Shown piece after piece: positions 24,201-34,969 of a DNA stretch of 64,000 bases. Both the position numbers and the translations under genes were made by a program. A model generated the notes under the pieces. That model saw only the letters and a list, made by a program, of their open reading frames with translations, was not told the origin of the DNA and ran no database searches. Position 1 is the first letter of the stretch, and each line of letters begins with the position of its first letter. This DNA comes from Phoronis australis (Eukaryota; Phoronida; Phoronidae): positions 307,745-371,744 of the forward strand of contig NMRA01000038.1 of NCBI GenBank assembly GCA_002633005.1, given 5' to 3'.

Positions 24201-24720
24201 TCAAATACTAGAAAGTGATTTTCAAATGGAGCTAAAGAACAGGAAACAACAGAGCATCAGTGCTAAGACCAAGATTAAGAACTTTGTTAAAAGAAACACA
24301 AAACGGAAGCTCCCAACTGTTTTGTCATCAAGTAAGTCTCATGCTGTGAAGAAAATAAAAAAGATACCCTCTTCTAAAGTAAATCGGAACGTTTTGAACA
24401 ATGAAGCAAACACGGTACATCGCTCTCAGTACCAAAAATCAGGTATAAACGGAAGACTAACAGATACAGATACGAGGAAGGAAGAGAGGCAAGGTATAAA
24501 AAACAAAGTTTTAAAAGTTGTTCGGTTTCTGATGCCCGATAAGTCGGTAGTAAAGCCCGAGGCATATGCATCAGCTGACGACGGCGATTACTCCAAGTAT
24601 TTCGGAGATGACGTTGAAATTGAAGAAAGAAAAACTCCAAAAGAAAGGCGATTCATACGCTTTTACCATCCGCGTTACGGTTTTAAATGCAAATTTATCC
24701 ATAGTGGAAACAAAGACTGA
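21205..24720 (+). CDS. Large acidic Ser-rich protein, single big exon, unrecognised
   Basis: The frame is open from 21157 to the TGA at 24718-24720. A good acceptor (tggttgcag) ends at 21204. The first ATG in frame is 21232, giving about 1,162 residues; if an upstream exon contributes codons, the exon starts at Gly 21205. The protein is acidic and rich in Ser, Asp, Asn and Cys, with no membrane segment. It has two similar motifs (DLSLSLLKKHELNC and DVLLSLLSSYKREQC) near the N-terminus and a strongly basic stretch about 130 residues from the end (KNFVKRNTKRKLP, HAVKKIKKIPSSK) that could be nuclear targeting. A strong donor (CGAAGgtaagt) at 20911 may end its 5' exon. The length and steady codon use make a real gene likely. 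No family is recognised. Confidence 0.75.
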   Translation, partial: GNHVIVQRRMVRDAIRQLVTLDKRMTLLCPRTEEAESVDFDDADVVLISYKKQNEPDITDDNKEIDSASDDSDVSVMSCSQSHEYCIKSEASDPSPGSPSSKSSQEYLEESECKTSFYEPQEPADLSLSLLKKHELNCVSGQPDSTEQSDNDTILTENEASFQERSEKSSDVLLSLLSSYKREQCEFPHEDSGVISETGTTKEIKNWSDNDGMPFHPEGVCGQLKQQASANVSRDESGTSENFGEVLSDHNEHKVLHATEDSTIRFSDITDEDAESKFSIARSDHTKFSTSYLSQNHNIKYSENNGRSRNSQQNASSCGSPELLVFNDARRGANTEHSYASPNTELAYEIMTNTASALHREEIGNVDDADSFKPLKRVFAQECLVETMPGTPRSKVHDASCLSQNNSCSNDIFYNFDMPNGCSEADNVSWPGTRSGSSSAKDRLVVKLDELVTRSKTSAMRANNECFSRGSALSGDTQFTCPFQDVYSDSTESHPQVNKNNSCCTMSCNSQCEQNAACEDLLASQPHDNMGQGSGDYFSHKYEMTGKNKIDAHNGHEQDDELLAHNYTDFFEYVSGEGAMGGDRCLRSTPLTNTLDEFLVELNETLSSTPYDEKCSQEMCQCSSSYTYKLGTSTRDLSLSDDDSVNDSVLSMIGKTSDLCPSLDKSPCIPPYFSTAGYQLWDGVESKDKPKKCEEFHHKHAAVCLEKSDNPERDKSSNDGKYTDTKGPEARKVKDVQNVEITDNCDNLHLSCKICEDFRNSFTSSLNEDIEVFEALVTTSVNASPHIRKEAVQTTTEDSVAEGDKLRKNFCDFENISKENDVLAYGFNTCDNDKKNRTGEPEFAIENNVSLNSTDNETPGISHQLHNNVGNALSPQVITEEYLMAVVSRFGALQGCKENMPLAANGEDLWNEPPSDLDKEGSATELTKGSPDLIRQSPLVVQDYSAADGRPITKSFSRIENIFKTGSTLGFGIISENSIERDDDDGVYTKCRNNDSTKDQILESDFQMELKNRKQQSISAKTKIKNFVKRNTKRKLPTVLSSSKSHAVKKIKKIPSSKVNRNVLNNEANTVHRSQYQKSGINGRLTDTDTRKEERQGIKNKVLKVVRFLMPDKSVVKPEAYASADDGDYSKYFGDDVEIEERKTPKERRFIRFYHPRYGFKCKFIHSGNKD

Positions 24721-24891
24721 CTCAACGTTGTTTATGAAAAAATCACTTATTATAACTGTAGTAATGTAGTAAATTGGCATCAGTTTAAACAACAATGCTT
24801 GGCCAATGTTTTTGCGAACATTCCCTGCAACAATGTAGATAATCGATGTTGGAAAATTACTGCTGTAATCTTTTCAGGAAACAAAAGTTCG

Positions 24892-24897
24892 AATAAA
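24892..24897 (+). terminator. AATAAA poly(A) signal
   Basis: AATAAA lies 172 bases after the stop codon of the large acidic protein and is the first such hexamer downstream, so it is a plausible 3' end for that transcript. Confidence 0.5.
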
Positions 24898-27200
24898 CTT
24901 TCGTCAATGCCGTTGAAAACATCATTTCTACTGAAATCCTTTATGAGAGAACGTTTCCCTTACCGTTGCCTGTAACACATCCACATAACAGAGCAATAGA
25001 CACTTGGTATATGTTGGCTGTGACGTCCCTAATCACTAGCGGTGAGATAGCCGTTCTTACTTCCGCCATGTACTTCGTCTGTTAAAAGGTCTCAGGCGAT
25101 AGTTCGGGCCTTTTTAGCTCTTTCGAAAAACGAAGAAAGGAGGATGACAATTTGGTGGTATAAATGGGAAGTGATTGTTACGAATGGTTTTCATTAGTTC
25201 CTTGAAAATGTTTTGAGCAACTGTAGTCTGCTCTTTTCTACCCAAATACGAAAGTGCCGCCGTTTTTAGAGCACATCCTTGTTCAGTGGGAAATTTTTGA
25301 AACGAACACAGGTATCCTTCATACAAAAGGAAATTGGTAAAAACTGGTTTTCAATGACATATTTTAACTGGAACCGTGAGTGCAGGAGTATTTCCATTCC
25401 AGTCTCCTCTGAGATACCGGAGCAGTCGTGAATTTATCATTTTTGACATCTCATCTTTTCCGATGGACGTAGCAAGGTAAAAATGGCGTACCTTTATTTC
25501 ATTTCTTCATCTTTGAGTGTGCTCTCTGTGTGTCTTTGTTTATTTTTCTTAGACAGGATGTAAACAAAGCTTTATTCGTTCACCCAGACCAGCGATGATG
25601 TCGAGATCAGCTACTCGAACTGTGGGCTTTGCCCTTACTATTAGGAACCTGGGCTATACATTGGAAAAGAGTGGCGAATCCGCTGGGAATTTTACTCCGA
25701 AAATATCGCAGTAGAGAATCTGGGGTCTGTTTCGTGAAAAGTGACTTAAGACTTAAGACAAGAATTTGGTCTTGCGCTCCAAATTCGATATCTAGCTAAA
25801 TATTCAGGCGGGTAAACTCGACTCGATTCTGAATATTTAATACGGTAGAGTAAACAAACCAATTCACGTGCGTGGACGGGAGAATAAGTTCTTTTTAAAG
25901 CAATATCTGTCGGAAAACGTCGATTAGATTATCCAGTGGTTGAAGTTATGCCATTCCTAACATATTCCCACAGATTAAAAGCAAGCCTCACATTATCACA
26001 TGAAATTTTGCTATCACCGATAACCCCGATATCAGCAGCCCAGCAAAGCCGATATCCGAGGGTTAGAAGTATATTCATGAATAATTTGAAAGAATCTGTG
26101 GGCAAACAAGCCGGCAGCATCTATGTACCAATGGCATAAGTTTATTGTCCAGGGCTACTTTCGACATGTACATGTACTCAATATTTTAAGAGAAATCGGC
26201 ATTTATTGCTCGGAAAGCAATGCAAACATCGGAGAATGCAACCAAGTCTGCTGCTAAATTCAGTAGCAGCTATATGTTGCGTTACATCAGCGCCAGCTTG
26301 AGTGACGTCGCACAAGGGAGGGTTGAAGTAAGTGTTGTTGAACGTTAGGTGTACCTGGGCGTCCAACTGGGTTCTGTGAATAGATTCTGAGAAACAAAGC
26401 ACGTACGGTGCAGTTGCATCTATTCACGATTTATTGGTGATCCAATTCGCGTATACCCATCACGCTGCTACAGTCGCGAAGCCATTTAGGATACACAGTG
26501 TTATGCAAATATCAAAGTCGATGACATTTTATGACACAAATTAGAGCGCAGCTGAGCAGTTGTATTAGGTTTGTGACCGAAAGGCTTCAACTTCAGATAC
26601 AGGATACCGAACTCTATATGTAAGTGCAACGAAGCTGATAAATTCGGATGAAATACTTTTACTTTATATGATTATATCTATATTCTGAAGTCAGGGAGGC
26701 ACTTAATATCTAGTTTGAAAAGCATTAGCTAGCCGGAGTTTCTTCAACAATCTGGTCTCAATCCATTGCCATCATACAAATGAATTTCTATCACCAAAAT
26801 AAAAGAGACAACCTGCAATCTATCTGAAGCGGACCAGTTTTGGAAGCGGTTAATCCACTTCGTAAAAATTAATGATTTTCAGCAGTATTTTTCGTGTCAA
26901 TGTCCTGGATGATATTGTTGGGTGGTTTGTAAATACGTATTTACAGACGTGTCACGTGTCTTTCCTTTCACGACATGAAAAGGTTTTAAACATGTATGTT
27001 TAGATAATCAATTATTTTCTGGAAAACATTGCACAAAATGTAGTCTTTTGACTAATAAAGCGGACCATACACGGTTAAATGTGTTTAACTTTTTTGGGCG
27101 ATATTGAGCAGACAATCTAAAAGTTGTGATGTCCTTTTGCGCGAAAACACCCAAAGTGCATTTTTGTTCCACTTCCATTTTCTACTGCACAATGGGCGTG
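24898..27200. other. Intergenic, no gene recognised
   Basis: The short frames at 25114-25326 minus and 25929-26139 on both strands lack support. GTTTCGTGAAAAGTGACTTA at about 25732-25751 resembles a repeat end partly mirrored at 54.3 kb. Confidence 0.4.
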
Positions 27201-27340
27201 CGTTCAGTAACGCTAGGACTTACGCTAGGATCTAGCTAAAATCTAGACAAAGTCACGTGTTCTCATTTAAAATACACGGCAATATCTCACGTAATCTCTC
27301 AAAGTCTTGCTTTTTAGAGAAGTCCTAGCGTTACTGAACG
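27201..27340 (+). mobile_element. 140-bp TIR MITE, family A copy 2
   Basis: It has perfect 20-bp terminal inverted repeats: CGTTCAGTAACGCTAGGACT at the left and AGTCCTAGCGTTACTGAACG at the right. The interior matches the 6.76-kb copy in the opposite orientation. The flanks GGGCGTG (left) and GGAGG (right) recur, inverted, around that copy, so the element extends slightly beyond the perfect repeat. Confidence 0.9.
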
Positions 27341-27716
27341 GGAGGTGGGAGTTTGCCTGATGTTTATTGGACCTCGTCCTGGTTGTCCGCCTGCAGAGCT
27401 CTATGCTGTATACCAGGTTATTCAGAGTCGAAAGAATGGGTCTTGACTGAGGTGTTTTCGATAAATATTTTTGCGTGAAACATTTGCGCACGTGTGGCCC
27501 TCCATTAATAATCTGTGAAAACATGACATTTTATTTGACGTCGGAAAAAGCACTTCGTCATAGCGCCATCCGAGGAGGATAAAAATTTGCTTAAGAACAA
27601 AACTTGCTTTAGAACCTTCCGTCACATCGAGATGTGAAAAGTAAGGATTGATTGGATCAAAAATAAATAAGATATCGCGTGTGAGCGTCTTTTTTCCTAT
27701 TCATAGCCACACTAGT

Positions 27717-27737
27717 ATGGCGTCGACAGACTCAGCG
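27717..27737 (+). other. Candidate first exon end with its own ATG
   Basis: ATGGCGTCGACAGACTCAGC followed by G meets a consensus donor (gtaagtg) after seven codons. The next acceptor, atttcag ending at 28137, begins the exon that carries the PLAC8-family start at 28173. If these two are spliced, the upstream ATG opens an overlapping frame in a different phase. It could be an upstream regulatory frame, or the ATG may be outside the real transcript. Confidence 0.35.
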
Positions 27738-28172
27738 GTAAGTGAAGACATGAAGCAACATATATGCTTCACCGGAGACCCCATACCGCGAGTGGATGGT
27801 ACAAGGCTCCATTTATTGGTAAACACATTTGGGCTGTTGGGCAAACTAAATATTGCGCTGATGATTGAGCGTGGATGGTATACTTTAAGCTGTCAAGGAT
27901 ACTGAAATCGATCCTTATGAACAAGTTTGAGCGTGTATGGGCCGCTTTGCGATACTGTTCAGGAAGAATCGGGTGATCTTTAGACTGTATTTTTCGTAAA
28001 AAGGAGCTCTGTTTAACGCACACCCGACTGGCCTACGTGCCTGCTTTAGTTTGCTGCATTCCGAAAAGCGTGTTGCGAACTCGTATTTTACGTCATCAGT
28101 AATGCTGTTTTCAATTAGCTTCAATTCATCATTTCAGCAACATTGCAACGAGCATCGCCTTAAGTCCTTAAG

Positions 28173-31100
28173 ATGTCCAGTCAATCAACACAAGTACATC
28201 AAAACGATCTCCCTAAAAATAAAGCTGACAAGAAACCCAATGCCAAAACTGCCTCCCCGTCGAATGTCAACGATACAAACAACAATACCAATAGCGACCA
28301 CTTCTTTATTGTGAAGGAGACGGTTGTTCCTCTCTCCGGATACAGAGATACTGCAACGCATGGTAAACAAGCGCCACCACAGAGTGGACAGAAAAACCAA
28401 CAGAAGCCTCAAGTAAGTTCTAAGTCTGGAGGACACAACCCACATGCTCATGCGCCTGCGGAAATGAGCCGGACTGCTCCTACACAGTCTCAGTCTAATG
28501 TCTATCCTTCATTACCAACCCAGCAGCATCCAGCCCAGCAGAATGACACGTCTACGTCATATGCTCATGGTTTTCCACAGACAGCTGCGCCATATCCACC
28601 ATCACAGCCTCAAGTCGCTCCTCAAACTCTTCCCTATCCGCCACCACAGCCACAGTGTGGTCTTCCTCAGCCTCAACCTCAGATCGTCCTCACTGCTGCT
28701 GCGCCACCCTTGGTTCCTCCGCCACCACCTCTACCAATGCCTCAACCGGAAGTCCCTCAATCTCAACTGGTGACGTCAGGGGCTGGTTCAGGAGCATCGA
28801 CGGTTTTGCCACCATTGAGCTATCAGTCGCACCCGGCGGCATCCGATGGTCTTGTGAATAAGGCCAGCAGTGGATCAAATCTCCTCCAGCAAACAGGTGG
28901 CGCTTTTAACACCACTCAAGGAACGTCGTTTCCTAATTCAGCTTACCCAATGGTGCCCTTAGTGATAAACCAGGTAAGAGTTATTATCTTGTAAACTAGC
29001 AAGTGGCCTGGGCCCGTAACTACAACACTCTAGTCAACGCTTGTTTCCGAAACTGGCCTATCATATGGCGTAAAATGTGATAGTGTGCTCGGGAGCCATG
29101 CGATTGGTCAATTTTCAGTTGATTTCAAAGAAGATTGAGAATGTTCATTCAAAATGACCAATTTAGATTATTTCATTACGTAGTTAAATGCGAAAATCGA
29201 ATTGTATTATATCGGTAAAATAAATAATCTTTACTGTTATAGGATCAATTTCATGTCACAGCAGTGCGTACATGTGCCATTTTATAATTTACAATTTTAT
29301 TGCCAACCCCAATAAACTCTGAAGCGTTTTTATTATTGAATTGCCTATGGTTTCAATATTTTCTTGGTAACGGAAATGGAACCTTATCACGTTAAGGCAT
29401 ATTCCGCAGGCCGATTTTATGAAAACAAAGGCCTAATGGGCGAAATGCAGCTTTAAGAAAGGTTTGGCGCCTTTGAAGAACTGTCAACTTGCCTAGGAAC
29501 CTGATTTTGTTACAAAAATCATATAAAGTATTTACTGAAAACGTTGAAGGTTCTTACGTGTGAAAGAAAAAACATCAAAATATCTCACACTAATCCCTGC
29601 AATTTTTTGTTCGTGATCAATTTTCAAGACGTTCTTGAACAAAGTAAAGGAAGTCAAATTGTCATGTACAGTACAAAAAAGTGCATAACTAACAGCAATT
29701 TTGAAAAAAAAACAATAACTTTGTTAAATGTTGATTTTCAGCATTTATAAATTCGTTACAAAAAACAGATTTTAGTTTGGAACACTTACCGCTATGAAAT
29801 TGGTCTCAATTTTTCTTTGTCAAAATATATGGATTATCTAGGCTCAGAAACTTGACATTTAGTTATTGCTTGAGACCAGATTCTATAAGAAAAAATTGTT
29901 ATTCTAACTACGCAGCGTGATGTCTAGCAAAAAGGAACTTTTAGCTCTTAACGAGATCAAAAATCACTTCTCATGTGAGTAAGACCAAGATGAGACCAAC
30001 AATACTACGTTGTCAAAAGTTAATTTCTTCGAAGGAACGAGTGTTCACTGCCCCTTTATTGCGATGGAACGCATGAATGTCAGTGACAATTTAAAAGGAT
30101 ACCAAACTCTGTTTTGTCCTATTAACAGATATTAAAAGCAACATTACCATCCAGTTCATTGAAACAAACCCTCAAAACTTTGGAGCAAAATTTGTGAACT
30201 CCTTACAAAGTCTGCTAAACGAGCAAGCGTGGCCTACGCTTTAGGGGTGTAACAAAACAACTGTAGGGAAGACCACCCACCAAGAACCATAATAACCTAT
30301 TTGTGGCTCGGAGACTATGGATTTTTTCTTGTATTCTACTTTTATCAATTATGTGTGACGTCAGTGATGCATCAACAGGTGGCAAAACGAACCCTTGATT
30401 GAAATCGTCTGAACAGGGTTTAGTATCCTTTTAAGGAAAGGAGAAAGGACTACTTGGAAGGTGGGATATGACACTTCAAATCCCCGGGTCAATGCTTATT
30501 AATTCATAATATAATCACCTGACATTAATGATGATACCAAATGTTTCCGGTAAGCAGGACTTAACTAAAGTGACAGAACGGGACACTTTCGGAGAGCAAA
30601 GGAGGCTGATCACGTGGGAACGGTGATTCTTATCGCTACCCAGCTGTGTCAGGGTGTACCTCTGTCGTAGGCCAAGTGCGACATAACTCCGATTTATCAC
30701 TGTAATAATTCGCGATTTATTCCAGAAGCCAGGAATAATTACTTTGATAAATATTTATTACTGTAATTAATATTTATTTCAGTAATTATTCCTGGCATGT
30801 GATTGGTTGATTTATTCCAGAAATAAATATTATTTATTTCTGGAATAAATATTAATTACAATAATAAATATTTATTAATGTAATTATTCCTGGCTTCTGA
30901 TTTGCTAAAGATTTATTAATGGAATAAACTGCGAATTATTACTGTAATAAATAGGACTTATGTCGCATTTGGCATGCGATATACCTCTTCTTTGCAGCTG
31001 GTGGTATAGGGGAAATTTTTCTTTCGTAAGAAGAAGCTGATCATTTTTCAGTTAATATGATACGTCATGTGACTAGACGTAACAAATGTTGTTAGCTTTC

Positions 31101-34100
31101 ATCATCGAAATCTAGAGGCCGCTGGTGTCCGTCTCACGTGATTAATCGCCACTTTCTTAATTTAGTTCTCCATCGAATTTTGATGTTTTAGCAACCTCAA
31201 GCTCAGGCACCCAATATCATTATTTCTAATAACGCCAACACTAACGCCAACGGCGGTGGAAACGGAAAGTCGGCAAAAGTTCAATGGAGTTCTAGCTTGT
31301 GTAGCTGCTGTCTGGATTTGTCTTCATGTAAGCATATTCGCGCATTGTCTAAATAATGTTCAGTCTCATTGCCCTATTACCGTGCTTGCTTGTGTGCTTG
31401 CATGTCCTGTATGCCTGTTTGGGTAAGGATAATATTAGACCTTTTCTTGTTGTAGCTATGTCTACATATAGTCATCTTCGTGACAGCGGTACCCGCGTTA
31501 TATTTACTGTTTAGTAAAAACTGACAACACATGCAATGTCTGTGCAGCATTAAACATTTCTTCGTTTTCATTATTTGTGTTACGATACTATATTGGATTT
31601 TTTGAACATTTTTTTTATGAATATGTTCGTTCATGTGTGGAACCCTCAGTTCCTTGATAAGACAAGTTAGTAAGTACTCCAAATTGCACACAGTTATCTT
31701 AGAGATCTAGTGCAGTTCGACTGTTCCACCGATCAGGATACTCCACCGCGGAGTCATTCTACTTCAGTTTGAATTTAGCTTAAACAACACGCACGAGATG
31801 GCGCTGCGTGGGGCTTTGAATTCTACATTAGGAAATGTCGGACCATTGCTATTTGTAAAACATGAGGCTCTATTAATTATTTGATTTTTTAAATAGAAAT
31901 GTGTAGGTTGTCAAATTTAAGATTACGTAGGACCCTATGAAAATGGAAAACTTCGGAACACCATATCTCTGAAACGGCTGATTGGATTCATATGAAAATT
32001 TTCCGATACAATGCTTTATGCACTATCCTCAAAAATCTTTTTAGGACTTGTTTTAACAATGTTCCACGTTTGCGTGAGGAGCTATCAAAAAAGTAATTTT
32101 GTGATTTTCATGAAAAGTTTATAAAGTTGGTAAAATGAAATCGAAGTAATATTTTAGAAAACTGTAACAGCGTCTTTGATACCTCACCTTGAACACTTGT
32201 ATCAAATATAATTTGATGGTGTCATTGATACCGTTGTTTTGCTATCGATGTCAGTTTGCTGAATTTTACTGAAAAATAACATGACCTTAAACTAAGAAGC
32301 TGAACTGAGGAAAATTGCATCGACATTTATTAATTACATTGACGTGCACATTTACAGGTTGTCTTGGTCTGTTCTGCCCAATGTGTTATCTATGCTATGT
32401 CACTGAAAAGTTGGACGAATCTTGCTTCATTCATTGTTTTGTACCGGGCTCCGCCATCGCCTTGAGGACGAAATTCCGCGCGGAGAAAGGAATAGGGGTA
32501 CGTTTNGCAGTGATCACGACACTAAATTTCATTACCAGTTCATGATAAGTCTCCCGAGAAACATGTGGCTTTACTTGGACCTCCCTCCCTTTTCTTAAAA
32601 GCTGAATCCGTCATTGGAGTTCAATCTTTTGCAGAGGAAGACGCTCAGTATTTACATGTGTGCGCTATTTTTGTCAGGCTCAAGGAGCAGAGCCCAGTTG
32701 CAATACGGGGTTCTATTGTCTCTCCTCTAGTAACTTGAAATAACAGGAAATCACAAGCTAAATAGAACAAGAGCCACACAAAGCGTTGATATGACATGCA
32801 GAACAGGTACAAAGGATTATCATTATTTTAAACATTCCCTCAAGAGGGAGCAATACTGAGAAACTTGCAATAGCCGCCAGTCACCAAAAAGGGATTCCAA
32901 GATCATCGATCAATCAGTTTGGCGGAAGCTAAATTGGACGTAGAAATCTGTAACTGCCACTACTTGTCCAAAATTTAGAGGAGTTATCAACATGATTTCT
33001 AAATTCAAAAAGATATCGTAAACGTTTTGGCAGAAGTTTGCCCAAAATTGCGTTGGTCACCGTGATTAGGGGACACGGCACAATATAGGTTTGTCCAAAC
33101 ATAAAGCTAAGTTTCATATTAGAGAGGTGGGTCTCAAAAAACAAATTGCCATAAGGGGGCACTGCAGTTACCTGGTGTGACTGAAATTAAGTGTCGCTCA
33201 ATTGTGGATATGAGTATACGTCAGTGGCAAAAGTGTCTTTCCATTCTGATAGGAACATGTTTGCAAAATCTCACGAACATCCATCAAGGGTCGGTTCTGG
33301 ATTTACAGTAGTTAACGACGGACAGACCTATAGAGAGGAAGCATGGTCCTTGGGGACCCAATCTAGACATCATGGCCATGCGCGTCACTTCACCACAAAT
33401 AAACCGTAGTACTTCCTGGTTTTTCAAACTGTGCTTGTATTTGCGTATACCAGTAAATGACATCATTGTTCAAATAGGTGCGAGGCTGCAATTTCAACTG
33501 TGACTGGAATTCCGCTGCAGTGTATTAGTCTTAAGTAAATTTATCTAGGACCTTAATAAAAGACCTCAACTTTAAGTCAAATATCGAAAAGCTATGCCAT
33601 GTTAATCACTAAAAGTATATATTTTCTGAAAAGAGAAAGATTGGGGATTCTAAAAGTATGGTTCTTACAACTGCGTCTTTATTATTGTCACGTGACTGCA
33701 TTTTTAAGTCAAAAAGGTACTTTAATAACAAAATAACCCCCAGCCGATTTTACTAAAACTTTTTTAAATTAAAACTTAACGTTATGTCTCAAAAACGCTG
33801 ACAATTTTTTATTATTTGCTTAGTTCGGGTTTTATGCCAAATTAACTCGCAAAACGTAATGCATTATTTGTAAAAAAGCGGTCTTATTCTTATATCCCTC
33901 TGTACGCAAAAAACTAAGCATTTTAAAGCAAAATCCTAATAGTATTTTCGAGACATAACGTAATTTTTCATTTAAGAAAAGTTTTAGTAAAATCGGTTGG
34001 AGGTTATTGCACTATGAATGTACCTTCCTTGCACATGAAAATTTGACTTAAAAAGCGCGATCACGTGACAATAATAGACAAAGTAATATGAAGCAAATTT

Positions 34101-34969
34101 TAGAATCCTCTATCTTTCTTCTTGCATAAAACATACACTTTTAATGGTTGACTAAGCAGTTTTTTCGATATTGATTTAGTTGACGTTAATTAAGGTTCTA
34201 GATAATTGAAACATTTGAGGACTAATGAACTGACATTCATGTTTATTGCCAGCATTGAAACAACATGTAGTTCTACAATTATCTCAAGAGTCTACGGACA
34301 TCTAGTTTGTTATGTTGCCAACTGTAGTGCAAGGTATCCCCAAAAATGCCACCCATAAAAATATCATTAAAATCTGCAATTTCTTTTGCAGTGCAGCCCA
34401 ACTTTTGAACATTTCAACCTTGGCCTTGCTATAACTCTTAAAACAGACCCTCCTTTGGTATTGCCATGATAATAGCTTTGAAAACATGTTATTCTTGTCC
34501 TAAAGATAACCTGTCCTCCGATAAAAAATTGGTAGGTACAAGTCCGGGGTTTGTGAAGCCCACACTGGTAAGGCGATCCTGAAACCATTACTGTAGTCAT
34601 TTCAGAGAGTCACTTGAAGTGTGGGGAATTGTTCCATCCTGCTGAAACTTCTGTTCGAATAAGGAACCTTCTTCGTTGGCCGAGTGATGTCCGAAACGTC
34701 CGAAAAACACCGATGTAACGATCACATTGTTCACTGTGATTGCACGAAAAAGCAAAGCGACAGCTTGGTTAGTGAAAACGTTATTAACATTTTGATGGGA
34801 GGCATTTTTGGGGTCGCCCTGCCCATTAGTAAGCAAGCAGGTACATGTAGACCACGTCATAACGTTGAAACTTGTTCCCGTTTTTCAGGGTTCCATCTTT
34901 GAAGACTGCCTAGCAATGACGTTTTGCTTTCCATGTGGTCTGTGTCAGATCGCAAGGGAGATGGACTGA
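28173..34969 (+). CDS. PLAC8-family Cys-rich protein, complete, four coding exons
   Basis: Coding exons 28173-28973, 31192-31327, 32358-32497 and 34889-34969 have consensus GT-AG borders and matching phases (0, 1, 0). They encode 385 residues. Residues 1-270 are low-complexity Pro/Gln/Ser-rich. The PLAC8 domain runs from Trp299 to the end: WSSSLCSCCLDL (299-310), CLGLFCPMCYLCY (314-326), then VPGSAIALRTKFRAEKGI (341-358). The last exon gives GSIFEDCLAMTFC followed by FPCGLCQIARE. The CC and CxxC clusters, the ALRTK/R motif and the final DC...C..CxLCQxxRE motif are diagnostic. Family members are small cytoplasmic or membrane-associated proteins with varied roles; the exact role here is unknown. 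The long Pro-rich extension is larger than in vertebrate PLAC8. A 5' untranslated segment from 28138 is likely. Confidence 0.93.
29338..29458 (+). repeat. Half copy of TTAA-ended palindromic MITE (family C)
   Basis: The stretch TTGCCTATGGTTTCAATATT through CACGTTAAGG to GAAATGCAGCTTTAA matches the right half of the element at 51119-51432 and the fragment at 50.2 kb. The left half is missing or too diverged to see. It lies in intron 1 of the PLAC8-family gene. Confidence 0.55.
30091..30434 (+). mobile_element. TTAA-flanked MITE (family B), copy 1
   Basis: The left end TTAAAAGGATACCAAACTCT and the right end AGGGTTTAGTATCCTTTTAA form inverted repeats of about 20 bp. TTAA lies at both borders, as expected for piggyBac-type target duplication. 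The central GCTAAACGAGCAAGCGTGGC is shared with two copies at 62.3 and 62.7 kb. It lies in intron 1 of the PLAC8-family gene. The superfamily assignment rests only on the TTAA borders. Confidence 0.7.
30665..30979. mobile_element. 315-bp AT-rich palindromic element
   Basis: The left terminus TCGTAGGCCAAGTGCGACAT mirrors the right terminus ATGTCGCATTTGGCATGCGA. Next inside, AATAATTCGC mirrors GCGAATTATT. The interior is nested palindromes of AATAAATATTTATT and the repeated TAATTATTCCTGGC. It has no coding capacity and sits in intron 1 of the PLAC8-family gene. Confidence 0.8.
33515..34240. mobile_element. ~720-bp fold-back element with ~300-bp arms
   Basis: The two halves are imperfect reverse complements over almost their full length. 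Paired landmarks from the outside in are ATTAGTC/GACTAAT, TTATCTAG/CTAGATAA, ATATCGAAAA/TTTTCGATAT, GGATTCTAAAA/TTTTAGAATCC, TATTGTCACGTGA/TCACGTGACAATA, CCGATTTTACTAAAACTTTT/AAAAGTTTTAGTAAAATCGG and ACGTTATGTCTC/GAGACATAACGT. It lies in intron 3 of the PLAC8-family gene. No transposase is present. Confidence 0.85.
34540..34860 (-). pseudogene. DDE transposase remnant (mariner-like)
   Basis: On the minus strand the frame reads SLFEQKFQQDGTIPHTSSDS. After a TGA in place of Trp it continues with LQ, a stop, WFQDRLTSVGF. The FQQDGAxxHT...WLQQxFxDRLIS block is the conserved second-Asp region of mariner-related DDE transposases. Only this block is recognisable, with at least two stops. It lies in intron 3, just before the last PLAC8 exon and antisense to it. 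Confidence 0.6.

Noticed and set aside
34684-34902. 72-codon plus-strand frame
   Set aside because: It is the complement of the transposase remnant and runs into the PLAC8 intron end; no coding support.
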